DNA of 5,965 bases from Alphaproteobacteria bacterium (GCA_947499175.1 CANMNU010000077.1:1-5965), one strand, 5' to 3'; shown: positions 1-5,749, counted from the first letter of the stretch. Numbers and translations: made by a program. The notes: a model not told the origin generated them from the sequence alone.

Positions 1-54
1 TTCTGCGCAAAAATCATCCAGCAAAACAAATAAGTCTGTGATATCTTTCTTCAT
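1..54 (-). CDS. Transposase N-terminus, probably IS982 family (partial, runs off the left edge)
   Basis: Read on the minus strand from an ATG at 54-52, the 18 visible codons give MKKDITDLFVLLDDFCAE and stay open to the window edge. The pattern 'DIT-LF-x-LDDFC' resembles, from memory, the first residues of many IS982-family transposases (DDE enzymes that move their own insertion sequence). An in-frame TGA lies seven codons upstream, so the ATG is the first available start. No good Shine-Dalgarno sequence precedes it. The insertion sequence would continue to the left, with its right end somewhere in about 55-158. I could not identify the terminal inverted repeat or a target duplication because the other end is outside the window. 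With so few residues the family call is tentative, and whether the gene is intact cannot be seen. Confidence 0.5.
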   Translation of the reverse strand, partial: MKKDITDLFVLLDDFCAE

Positions 55-158
55 GGAAGGCCGTTTATTAAATCAATAGCTAATCTTAGCTAAAACTGCC
101 TTCTAACTCTCGCAAATACTCACTTCTAATCCAGAATTGGGGTTTATAGGAGTTATAA

Positions 159-899
159 ATGGCTGCTAATTTAAAAAAAGCAATTAAAGTTTTAACTTTT
201 ATTATTTGGTATAGCCTGATATCAAATAGTTTTGCTATGGAAGTTGTCTCGTTATTAGATGAGATTATTGATGATATTCCAGTGCGTTTTACACCTAGGT
301 GCAAAATTATTCTACAGCCTGAGTTTAACCCAGTAGCACGCGCGCTTTACAATGATTGCATCAGTCGCAAATCAATTGAAGGAAAAAATGCCCTGGAAGG
401 TTTCAAAAGAACTTACCCTGACCTCTCAAAGCTTGAAGAAACCATCCGTGAATATATAGAAAATATCCATTTAGTACAAGCAGTTATTTATGGGTTTATA
501 GAAAAACTAAATGCTATAAAATCTAAAGCTGGCGTTGAAAGGCTTTTGCCGCTAATTTCTGCGCGAGAATCTTTAATTTTAGGTATTGCCCACTGTGCCT
601 ACGATTTTAATAACGATGATTTAAGCTTTTTGGAAAAAAGCATAAATCATGTTGCAAATAGCATTTACGGCACAAATATGGTGAAAGATGTAACAATTGG
701 TCGCAATGGCATTGTTCAAATGCTTAACGGCATTCCGACAAGCTCATCTGAAAACGAATGTTCTGATCACCCTGATTTTGGCACATTATGCGCCACCACT
801 AAACAATTTATGGATGATTTGTTAAAAATTACACCAGTAATTAATAAGCTGTTAGCTACCGATCGCATAAAGAAAATTGCCCCAGTTGTAGAGAAGTAA
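159..899 (+). CDS. Unrecognised secreted/periplasmic protein, 246 aa
   Basis: I do not recognise this protein. The start is well supported: AGGAG at 148-152 sits six bases before the ATG. The N-terminus is a textbook Sec signal peptide: lysines at 6, 7 and 10, a hydrophobic stretch at about 9-20, then S-F-A at 24-26 as a likely signal peptidase I site, giving a mature protein of about 220 residues. There is no lipobox cysteine. The rest has no further membrane segment and looks mainly alpha-helical, with acidic and basic residues interspersed. Five cysteines remain after cleavage (48, 67, 146, 201, 211), and the last two flank a polar loop, so disulfides are possible. The gene stands alone: a probable insertion-sequence end lies upstream and a 319-base gap downstream. 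It could be a periplasmic protein or a host-directed secreted factor; nothing visible decides between them. I see no catalytic motif. Confidence 0.75.
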   Translation: MAANLKKAIKVLTFIIWYSLISNSFAMEVVSLLDEIIDDIPVRFTPRCKIILQPEFNPVARALYNDCISRKSIEGKNALEGFKRTYPDLSKLEETIREYIENIHLVQAVIYGFIEKLNAIKSKAGVERLLPLISARESLILGIAHCAYDFNNDDLSFLEKSINHVANSIYGTNMVKDVTIGRNGIVQMLNGIPTSSSENECSDHPDFGTLCATTKQFMDDLLKITPVINKLLATDRIKKIAPVVEK

Positions 900-915
900 A
901 AACTCTACAAGAGAG

Positions 916-933
916 TAAGTAAACTTTTACTTA
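916..933 (+). repeat. Inverted repeat after the secreted-protein gene
   Basis: TAAGTAA (916-922) is the exact reverse complement of TTACTTA (927-933), separated by four bases. It lies 17 bases past the stop codon. The stem is nearly all A/T and no clean T-run follows, so it is a poor intrinsic terminator. It may still stabilise the 3' end of the mRNA, or be chance in AT-rich DNA. Confidence 0.3.
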
Positions 934-1043
934 AATATTCTTACAAAAATTAATCTTGTGTGTTGCGCCTTGGACAACAGAATTTTTAGAAAGTTGAAAA
1001 AGTTAAGCCAAACCTTGACGTATATATTAAATGTTAACTAACG

Positions 1044-1071
1044 TTGAAGTAATGTAAATATTGCTTATAAC
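1044..1071 (+). promoter_or_regulatory. Putative sigma70 promoter for the symporter gene
   Basis: TTGAAG (1044-1049) and TATAAC (1066-1071) are separated by 16 bases, close to the TTGACA/TATAAT consensus. Transcription would begin near 1078 and give a leader of about 140 bases before the GTG at 1219. A second -35-like hexamer, TTGACG, lies just upstream (1015-1020) but has no good -10 at the right distance. Confidence 0.45.
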
Positions 1072-1204
1072 ATGAACAGAAATCTTAAAATTAGCCTATT
1101 GGCATTTAACTTTTGTAATCGCACTAGTTCTAATTGTTGCTAGCTACAGCTGGCATATGTTTATTTATCAAAATTTATTTTTAATTAATTATTTAACCAC
1201 TTAA
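1072..1204 (+). pseudogene. Possible broken small membrane-protein gene
   Basis: From the ATG at 1072 the frame reads MNRNLKISLLAFN and then stops after 23 codons. One base over, after a TTTT run at about 1111-1114, the other frame reads FVIALVLIVASYSW and continues to a TAA at 1202-1204. That second frame has no start codon of its own before the hydrophobic stretch. Removing one T would join them into a 43-residue peptide with one strong membrane segment. This suggests a frameshifted small protein or the N-terminal scrap of a larger membrane protein. No Shine-Dalgarno site is evident, and the ATG immediately follows a -10-like hexamer, so the start would not be carried on a transcript from that promoter. 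Chance hydrophobicity in AT-rich DNA is a real alternative. Confidence 0.2.
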
Positions 1205-1218
1205 ACAGTGAGATTATC

Positions 1219-2451
1219 GTGTGCGTACAACATTTTTCTATACCTCGAAAAAAACTTAACTCTGCAGGACGTTATTTAATTGCGATAGTTTTAGGAATAA
1301 TCAGCGGTTATTCTGACATTGCCTTTTTGCAAGATGCAGGAATGATGGTTTCAGATGTTTTTATTAAAATTTTTAAGTGCATTAGTATGCCAATTATTGC
1401 CTTATCGATTATCGTAACTTTATCGCAATATAATGCCGAAGGTGCCATGCGCAAAATATGGCAAAGGACTCTTTTATACACAATTAGCACAACCCTAATT
1501 GCTGCAAGCTTAGCATGCGTCTTGTATTTGCTAATTAGTCCAGCGAATGTTGGTGGCACTATAAGCATTCCTCCTGGAGGAGATAGCTTAAAAACCAATT
1601 ATTTTAGCCACCTGGCTAATTTAATTCCCTCTAACATTTTTGCACCATTTTTAGAGCATCAAGTTATAGGGGTACTTTTAGTTGGCGCGGTAATAGGAAT
1701 TGCAATTCGCTATATTCGCGATACAACTGCACGGGTAACTATTGCCAACTTTTTCAAAGGTGCACATGGAATTTTTTTAGTAGTAACAGGTTGGGTTGTT
1801 AAAGTTATACCAATTGGTTTGTATGGTTTTATTACAACAACAGTTATACAGCTAAAAGAAGGATTAGATTTAGCTGGAATTGGTGGGTACTTGGCAATTG
1901 TAGTATTGGCAAACCTTATACAAGGATTTGTTATTTTGCCAATTTGGCTAAGAACTAACAAAATTAAGCCTTTTGTCACAATGAAAGGTATGTTGCCTGC
2001 CCTATCAGTTGCTTTTTTTACCAAATCATCTGCTGGAACATTACCAATGACTATGGAAACAGCTGAAAAAAACTTAAATATTGAACCCAAAGTTAGCCAA
2101 TTTGTATTACCACTTTGCACAACTATTAACATGAATGGTTGTGCCGCTTTTATTTTTGCAACCGTAATTTACTTAATGCAAAACAACGGTATGGAATTTG
2201 ATATTTTTACGATGATTTCATGGATATTTATAGCAACGATTGCAGCAATAGGGAATGCTGGTGTACCAATGGGTTGCTTTTTCCTAAGTGCTAGTTTATT
2301 GGCTAGCATGAACGTGCCAATTATCCTTTTAGGCATAATTCTTCCGTTTTATAGCATTATAGACATGATAGAAACTGCACTTAATGTTTGGTCAGATAGT
2401 TGTGTTGCAAAAGTAGTTGATGAAAAATTGAAAAATCAACTGCTAGTATAA
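1219..2451 (+). CDS. DAACS-family sodium:amino-acid/dicarboxylate symporter (GltP/GltPh-like)
   Basis: This inner-membrane secondary transporter takes up amino acids or dicarboxylates with sodium or protons. Its 410 residues match family length, and hydrophobic segments run throughout. The diagnostic core is present in order. Hairpin 1 reads TKSSAGTLPMTM (268-279), against TRSSSGTLPVTM recalled for archaeal GltPh. TM7 has NMNGC (304-308), against NMDGT. Hairpin 2 has GNAGVPMG (345-352). TM8 has D382-M-x-E385-T-x-x-N389-V-x-x-D393, against DMxRTxxNVxGD. Several binding residues therefore differ: the TM7 Asp and Thr become Asn and Cys, and the TM8 arginine that holds the acidic side chain in aspartate transporters becomes Glu. 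The substrate is thus probably not glutamate or aspartate. The start is a GTG, preceded by a weak GTGAG at 1208-1212; the next in-frame ATG would remove TM1. The gene stands alone behind its own promoter. In a host-dependent bacterium it would import host amino acids (inference). Confidence 0.92.
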   Translation: MCVQHFSIPRKKLNSAGRYLIAIVLGIISGYSDIAFLQDAGMMVSDVFIKIFKCISMPIIALSIIVTLSQYNAEGAMRKIWQRTLLYTISTTLIAASLACVLYLLISPANVGGTISIPPGGDSLKTNYFSHLANLIPSNIFAPFLEHQVIGVLLVGAVIGIAIRYIRDTTARVTIANFFKGAHGIFLVVTGWVVKVIPIGLYGFITTTVIQLKEGLDLAGIGGYLAIVVLANLIQGFVILPIWLRTNKIKPFVTMKGMLPALSVAFFTKSSAGTLPMTMETAEKNLNIEPKVSQFVLPLCTTINMNGCAAFIFATVIYLMQNNGMEFDIFTMISWIFIATIAAIGNAGVPMGCFFLSASLLASMNVPIILLGIILPFYSIIDMIETALNVWSDSCVAKVVDEKLKNQLLV

Positions 2452-2514
2452 CTGCACCACTATAAATTGATCATGCATGAATTATATTGGGTAGGCTTTG
2501 GCAGAAATCGCTGT

Positions 2515-2549
2515 TATCTTTTCTTTTTAATCTTGACTAAGAAAAGATA
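2515..2549 (+). terminator. 11-bp hairpin downstream of the symporter gene, possible terminator
   Basis: TATCTTTTCTT (2515-2525) is exactly complementary to AAGAAAAGATA (2539-2549), with a 13-base loop. Only an interrupted T-run (TCTTTT, 2551-2556) follows. It lies 64 bases past the symporter stop. The stem is AT-rich, so as a terminator it is of modest strength. The right arm also pairs with another downstream arm and overlaps the fic promoter, so it may be an operator or a structural element instead. Confidence 0.4.
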
Positions 2550-2561
2550 GTCTTTTATGTT
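2533..2561 (+). promoter_or_regulatory. Putative sigma70 promoter of fic
   Basis: TTGACT (2533-2538) and TATGTT (2556-2561) are separated by exactly 17 bases, a good sigma70 match. Transcription would start near 2568, leaving a leader of roughly 25 bases before the fic ATG at 2595. The spacer and the start region are occupied by inverted-repeat arms, so a DNA-binding protein recognising them would compete with RNA polymerase. Confidence 0.5.
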
Positions 2562-2586
2562 TTCTTAGTGTCGTGACTTAAGAAAA
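2536..2586 (+). promoter_or_regulatory. Overlapping inverted repeats across the fic promoter (candidate operator or attenuator)
   Basis: ACTAAGAAAA (2536-2545) is exactly complementary to TTTTCTTAGT (2560-2569). That second arm also pairs, with one bulged base, with ACTTAAGAAAA (2576-2586). The first arm additionally pairs with 2515-2525 upstream. Four arms in a row can therefore form alternative hairpins 1:2, 2:3 or 3:4. As DNA, they present copies of an AAGAAAA/TTTTCTT half-site on both sides of the -10 element. The Fic protein encoded just downstream has its own winged helix and is a natural candidate to bind here, which is inference. Low-complexity A/T content makes some complementarity likely by chance, but a 10-bp and an 11-bp perfect match sharing arms is more than expected. 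Confidence 0.4.
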
Positions 2587-2594
2587 TATAGAGT

Positions 2595-3749
2595 ATGAAT
2601 CAAAGAATCGGAACATACATTATCCAAAAGTTAGCTGGGGAATCATATAAAGCTTATGTACCTCCTCCATTACCACCAGAACCTCATCTTGATTTAGCGG
2701 CTCTATATCCATATCTTGAAAAGGCAACCTTAGCTCTAGCAGAGCTAAATAGCATTCATAAATTTATCCCTAACCCATCGCTTTTTATTTACATGTATGT
2801 TCGCAAAGAAGCCCTACTCTCAAGCCAAATTGAAGGAACACAAAGTTCATTTTCAGATCTTATGCTTTTTGAACATCATCAAAATACCGAAGTTTCCCAA
2901 GATGATGTCGAAGAAGTATCAAATTATGTCAAAGCAATTAATTATGGCCTGCAAAGATTAAAAGAAGGCTTTCCTTTATCTCTCAGGTTAATCAGGGAAA
3001 TACACGGAGTGTTGCTTTCGGGTGGTCGTGGGTCGGGAAAGCTCCCTGGGGAATTTAGACGTTCACAAAATTGGATTGGTGGGACCAGGCCTGGCAACGC
3101 TTTATTTGTGCCAGCACCTGTTACACATTTAAATCAATGCCTAGCAGACTTTGAAAAATTTTTGCATAGTGAAAGCTTACCGGTTTTAATTAAGGCTGGA
3201 CTCGCACATATTCAATTTGAAACAATCCATCCTTTTTTAGATGGTAACGGCAGACTTGGCAGATTACTAATTACTTTGTTATTATGCCTTGGTGGTATGC
3301 TTGATGAACCCATTTTATACTTAAGTCTTTATCTTAAACAAAACCGCCATATATATTATGAGTTCCTTCAAGAGGTTCGCACCCATGGAAATTGGGAAAC
3401 ATGGCTGGAATTTTTTCTAGAAGGTGTTTACAAATCTGGCAAACAAGCTATTACTACAACCAGCCAGATTAATAATCTTTTTGATCAAGATCTTGCAAAA
3501 ATCGCAAAATTAGGACGTGCAAGATTCTCATGTGAGCAGGCATTAGAATATATGAAGCGGCTGCCACAGGTAACAGTTCCTTTGCTTGCAAGTGAATTAG
3601 GTATGACAGCGCCAACGGCAAGAAGTGCACTTAATTATATGGCAGAAATTGGTGTTATAGAAGAAATAAGTGGCAAAAAACGCGACAAAGTCTATGTATA
3701 CCGCAAGTATCTGGATATTCTTGAGGATGGCGCAGAACCATTAGGATAA
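2595..3749 (+). CDS. fic: Fic-domain AMP-transferase with N-terminal inhibitory motif and C-terminal winged helix
   Basis: Fic enzymes transfer AMP (sometimes another phosphate-linked group) from a nucleotide to a hydroxyl side chain of a target protein; in several members the same site also removes it. All 384 residues look intact. A Fic_N-type helical region comes first, with the inhibitory motif S76-S-Q-I-E80-G81 fitting [S/T]xxxE[G/N]; its glutamate normally blocks productive ATP binding. The target-docking flap is around 161-175. The catalytic loop HPFLDGNGRLGR is at 212-223, with catalytic H212 and phosphate-binding D216, N218 and R220/R223. The C-terminus (about 314-375) holds a helix-turn-helix and a wing, probably binding DNA. 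Length and layout match class II Fic proteins such as the Shewanella SO4266 type. The inhibitory motif is inside the enzyme, so no separate antitoxin is needed and none is seen. Ribosome binding looks weak (TAGAG abuts the ATG). Targets cannot be told from sequence. Confidence 0.93.
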   Translation: MNQRIGTYIIQKLAGESYKAYVPPPLPPEPHLDLAALYPYLEKATLALAELNSIHKFIPNPSLFIYMYVRKEALLSSQIEGTQSSFSDLMLFEHHQNTEVSQDDVEEVSNYVKAINYGLQRLKEGFPLSLRLIREIHGVLLSGGRGSGKLPGEFRRSQNWIGGTRPGNALFVPAPVTHLNQCLADFEKFLHSESLPVLIKAGLAHIQFETIHPFLDGNGRLGRLLITLLLCLGGMLDEPILYLSLYLKQNRHIYYEFLQEVRTHGNWETWLEFFLEGVYKSGKQAITTTSQINNLFDQDLAKIAKLGRARFSCEQALEYMKRLPQVTVPLLASELGMTAPTARSALNYMAEIGVIEEISGKKRDKVYVYRKYLDILEDGAEPLG

Positions 3750-3760
3750 AATATTTAGCA

Positions 3761-3850
3761 TGGCGGAGAGGAAGGGATTCGAACCCTCGATACGTTTTAC
3801 CGTATACACGATTTCCAATCGTGCGCCTTCAACCGCTCGGCCACCTCTCC
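3761..3850 (-). tRNA. tRNA-Ser (anticodon GGA)
   Basis: The minus strand folds into a complete class II tRNA of 90 bases including the encoded CCA (3763-3761). The acceptor stem GGAGAGG pairs with CCTCTCC, with G as the discriminator base. The anticodon stem CACGA/TCGTG encloses TTGGAAA, giving anticodon GGA (bases 3816-3814), which reads UCC and UCU serine codons. A long variable arm with stem ATACG/CGTAT is typical of tRNA-Ser. The T arm has loop TTCGAAT, with one G-U pair closing its stem. It is convergent with fic, whose stop codon lies 11 bases beyond the CCA end. I see no intrinsic terminator in that gap. No second copy of the tRNA 3' end occurs in the window, so there is no sign that an element has integrated here. 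Confidence 0.97.
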
Positions 3851-3855
3851 TGAAG

Positions 3856-3861
3856 ACTATA
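3856..3861 (-). promoter_or_regulatory. Possible -10 element of the tRNA-Ser gene
   Basis: On the minus strand TATAGT lies five bases before the first base of the tRNA, so transcription would start at or next to the mature 5' end. The -35 region is poor: TTGAAA is present but only 14 bases upstream. The tRNA could instead be read from a promoter further right. No other gene lies between it and the divergent dusB. Confidence 0.3.
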
Positions 3862-3980
3862 GAAGAGTACTTGATTTTCAAATCTGCAGCAATAGCCATA
3901 CAAACTGCAAAAATATTTTATAAACTTGAAGCATAAGTATTTTGCTTGTTTTTTAAGCACATTTCCAGTAATTTAAGAAC

Positions 3981-4967
3981 ATGCAAAATACCACTATAAA
4001 TATTGGCCACATTAGCCTTAACATGAACGTTTTTCTAGCGCCTATGACTGGTGTTAGTGATATGGCATTTCGTCGTTTAGTTAAACGTATGGGAGCTGGG
4101 TTAGTAATTTCAGAAATGATTGCTAGCCAAGCAATGATTCGCCAAACTCGACAAAGCATGCGCATGATTCAAGCTCACGGAGAAGAACCAATGGTCGTGC
4201 AGTTAGCAGGATGTGAGCCTGAAGTCATGGCTGAGGCCGCACGCCTTAATGAAGACCTTGGCGCAAAAATTATTGATATTAATATGGGATGCCCCGTTAA
4301 AAAAATAGTGAATGGTCATGCTGGATCAGCACTTATGCGCGATGAAACTTTAGCAGCTAAAATTATTGAAGCAACAGTTAAAGCTGTAAAAATTCCGGTT
4401 ACTTTAAAGATGCGTACCGGATGGGATGATAAATCGCGCAATGCTCCAAATTTAGCAAAAATTGCTGAAAATCTGGGCATTCAAATGATCACTGTACATG
4501 GGCGCACTCGTTGCCAGCTATATAATGGCAAGTCTGACTGGCAATTTATTCGCCAGGTTAAAGAAGCAGTTAAAATACCAGTAATTGGTAACGGCGACGT
4601 AGTAACCGTTGACGATGCCAAAAACCTGTTAACTCAAAGTGGCGCAGATGGAGTGATGATTGGACGGGGCAGCTATGGCAGGCCTTGGTTTATTAACCAA
4701 GCCTACCAATACATCACCAACGGCACATACACTAAAGATCCGTCCCTTTCTGAACAACTTGCTATTGTATTTGAACATTTTGAAGCAATCCTTGAATTAT
4801 ATGGCACTGAAGGTGGGGTTAAGATAGCCCGTAAGCATTTAGGTTGGTACAGCAAGGGATTAAAAAACTCAGCCGAATTTAGGGTACACATTAACCAAAA
4901 TGAGTGTCCAATAAAAATTCGTGAGTTAGTTAAAGATTTTTACACGCAACAACATGAATTTGCATAA
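3981..4967 (+). CDS. dusB: tRNA-dihydrouridine synthase (DusB/NifR3 type)
   Basis: This FMN- and NADPH-dependent enzyme reduces specific uridines in the D-loop of tRNAs to dihydrouridine. The 328 residues show the whole family: the LAPMTGVSD entry motif (19-27), FMN/substrate contacts at VQLAGCEP (73-80), NMGCPVKK with catalytic C104 (101-108), KMRTGWDD (143-150), HGRTR (173-177), GNGDV (203-207) and GRGSYGRPWF (228-237). The helical tRNA-binding domain follows with RKHLGWYSKG (284-293). Residue choice resembles alphaproteobacterial NifR3 proteins. The ATG at 3981 gives the usual short strand before LAPM; an ATG at 4023 would cut it too close. The ribosome site is weak. It is the first gene of a tight operon with the Fis/NtrC-like gene (3-base gap) and rsmD. 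In most Alphaproteobacteria dusB is followed by ntrB and ntrC, which are missing here. No convincing promoter was found in 3851-3980. Confidence 0.96.
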   Translation: MQNTTINIGHISLNMNVFLAPMTGVSDMAFRRLVKRMGAGLVISEMIASQAMIRQTRQSMRMIQAHGEEPMVVQLAGCEPEVMAEAARLNEDLGAKIIDINMGCPVKKIVNGHAGSALMRDETLAAKIIEATVKAVKIPVTLKMRTGWDDKSRNAPNLAKIAENLGIQMITVHGRTRCQLYNGKSDWQFIRQVKEAVKIPVIGNGDVVTVDDAKNLLTQSGADGVMIGRGSYGRPWFINQAYQYITNGTYTKDPSLSEQLAIVFEHFEAILELYGTEGGVKIARKHLGWYSKGLKNSAEFRVHINQNECPIKIRELVKDFYTQQHEFA

Positions 4968-4970
4968 GTT

Positions 4971-5198
4971 ATGAGCGGTATTGCTGATATTATTGAAAAA
5001 ATGGTAAGAGAGTATTTCGCTACCCAAGGTGATAATATTACTGATTGCAGTCTATATGAAGTAGTGCTGCACGAAGTTGAGCGCCCCTTACTTGAGCAAA
5101 CTCTATATGCAGTAAAAAACAATAAGGCAAAGGCAGCTAGAATTTTAGGAATAAACCGCAACACTTTGCATAAAAAACTTAGTGAACACGGTTTGTAA
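4971..5198 (+). CDS. Stand-alone Fis-family DNA-binding protein, resembling the NtrC C-terminal domain
   Basis: This 75-residue protein consists only of a Fis-type domain. Residues 1-20 form the leading helix, with EYFATQG (14-20). LYEVVLHEVERPLLEQTL (28-45) is the dimer helix shared by Fis and NtrC. The helix-turn-helix spans about 52-74 (AARILGINRNTLHKKL at 55-70). E. coli Fis has 'LYELVLAEVEQPLL...NRGTLRKKL'; alphaproteobacterial NtrC tails have 'EVERPL...LGxNRNTLRKK', and the EVERPL and NRNTL here favour NtrC. It lies 3 bases after dusB and its stop overlaps the rsmD start, so it is translationally coupled to both. The usual neighbours ntrB and the receiver and AAA+ parts of ntrC are absent, so it cannot act as a sigma54 activator. 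A nucleoid or DNA-bending role like Fis is inferred. It may be a retained fragment of ntrC or a true transferred Fis. The reading frame is complete and undamaged. Confidence 0.85.
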   Translation: MSGIADIIEKMVREYFATQGDNITDCSLYEVVLHEVERPLLEQTLYAVKNNKAKAARILGINRNTLHKKLSEHGL

Positions 5199-5749
5199 TG
5201 CTGCGTATTATTGCGGGGCAATTTAAGGGTAAGCTTTTAACTTTACCACCGCAGGACTTAACTAGACCATCATCTGACCGCTTGCGACAAGCGGTTTTTA
5301 ACATTTTGGCCAATCATATTAGCTTTAATGGTATTAAGGTTTTAGATGCCTTTGCTGGTTCTGGGGCATACGGATTAGAAGCACTTTCACGTGGCGCTTG
5401 CCATGCAACATTTTGTGAAAATCAAAATAAAGTACAAAAAATTTTACAAAAAAATATTACAGACACCTTAAAAAATTCTAATAATAAAGCCAAAATTGAA
5501 CATGAATTATTTCAATTGCAATCAGGTGAACTGTTTGATTTGATTTTTATTGACCCACCTTACGATAAAGGTTTAGAAAATGAAGCACTTGATTACCTTT
5601 ACAAAAATAAGTTACTAGCAAAAAATGCTATAGCTATTATTGAACAACGCAAAGGTGCACCTGAATTTAGCAATAATAAATTCACTACCCTACCCCCGCG
5701 CATTTATGGCAAATGTCAGGTCACACTTAATTTATTTAATAATTGTTGA
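5198..5749 (+). CDS. rsmD: 16S rRNA (guanine966-N2)-methyltransferase RsmD
   Basis: RsmD uses S-adenosylmethionine to methylate N2 of G966 in 16S rRNA, acting on assembled small-subunit particles. The 183 residues have the family's full set: RIIAGQFKGKLL at the N-terminus (3-14), TRPSSDRLRQAVFNIL (22-37), SAM-binding motif I VLDAFAGSGAYGLEALSRGA (48-67), an acidic residue E74 at the end of strand 2, and the catalytic DPPY (119-122) that receives the target amino group. The C-terminal strands complete the Rossmann fold. Length is near the low end of normal, through a short stretch between motif I and DPPY. The start codon overlaps the stop of the upstream gene as TAATG, with no Shine-Dalgarno site of its own, so it probably relies on ribosomes that have just finished that gene. 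No clear hairpin terminator follows. Confidence 0.95.
   Translation: MLRIIAGQFKGKLLTLPPQDLTRPSSDRLRQAVFNILANHISFNGIKVLDAFAGSGAYGLEALSRGACHATFCENQNKVQKILQKNITDTLKNSNNKAKIEHELFQLQSGELFDLIFIDPPYDKGLENEALDYLYKNKLLAKNAIAIIEQRKGAPEFSNNKFTTLPPRIYGKCQVTLNLFNNC

Larger units (their letters stand above)
900..1218. other. 319-base intergenic region
   Basis: This AT-rich spacer lies between the secreted protein and the symporter gene. I see four things in it: a 7-bp inverted repeat just after the upstream stop (916-933); a weak 5-bp hairpin, TGTTG at 961-965 with CAACA at 975-979, followed by a short T-rich run (AATTTTTAG), which could end transcription poorly; a sigma70-like promoter at 1044-1071; and a broken small reading frame at 1072-1204. 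Neither strand holds an intact recognisable gene. Confidence 0.6.

Noticed and set aside
86..304. 72-codon open frame on the minus strand
   Set aside because: It overlaps the start and signal peptide of the secreted protein, which has a good ribosome site; no recognisable motif.
1710..2132. 140-codon open frame on the minus strand
   Set aside because: It is antisense to the symporter, whose family motifs are unmistakable on the plus strand; no ribosome site or recognisable protein.
2471..2480. 10-bp perfect palindrome TCATGCATGA after the symporter gene
   Set aside because: It is loopless, isolated and not repeated elsewhere in the window; palindromes of this size occur by chance, and no link to a promoter is seen.
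2730..2748. Perfect 8-bp inverted repeat (TTAGCTCT/AGAGCTAA) with a 3-base loop
   Set aside because: It lies inside the fic coding region over ordinary codons (LALAELN); most likely chance, with no T-run after it.
3761..3850. tRNA-Ser as an integration site for an island carrying fic
   Set aside because: The 3' end of the tRNA does face fic, but no integrase gene and no second copy of the tRNA 3' end occurs in the window.
3851..3980. Promoter for dusB (candidates TTGAAG at 3926, TATAAA at 3919)
   Set aside because: No pair of hexamers has acceptable spacing and distance to the ATG, so I could not support a specific site, although a promoter must exist nearby.
4940..5221. 93-codon open frame on the minus strand covering the Fis-like gene
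   Set aside because: It overlaps three well-supported plus-strand genes and its cysteine/serine-rich translation looks like a shadow frame.
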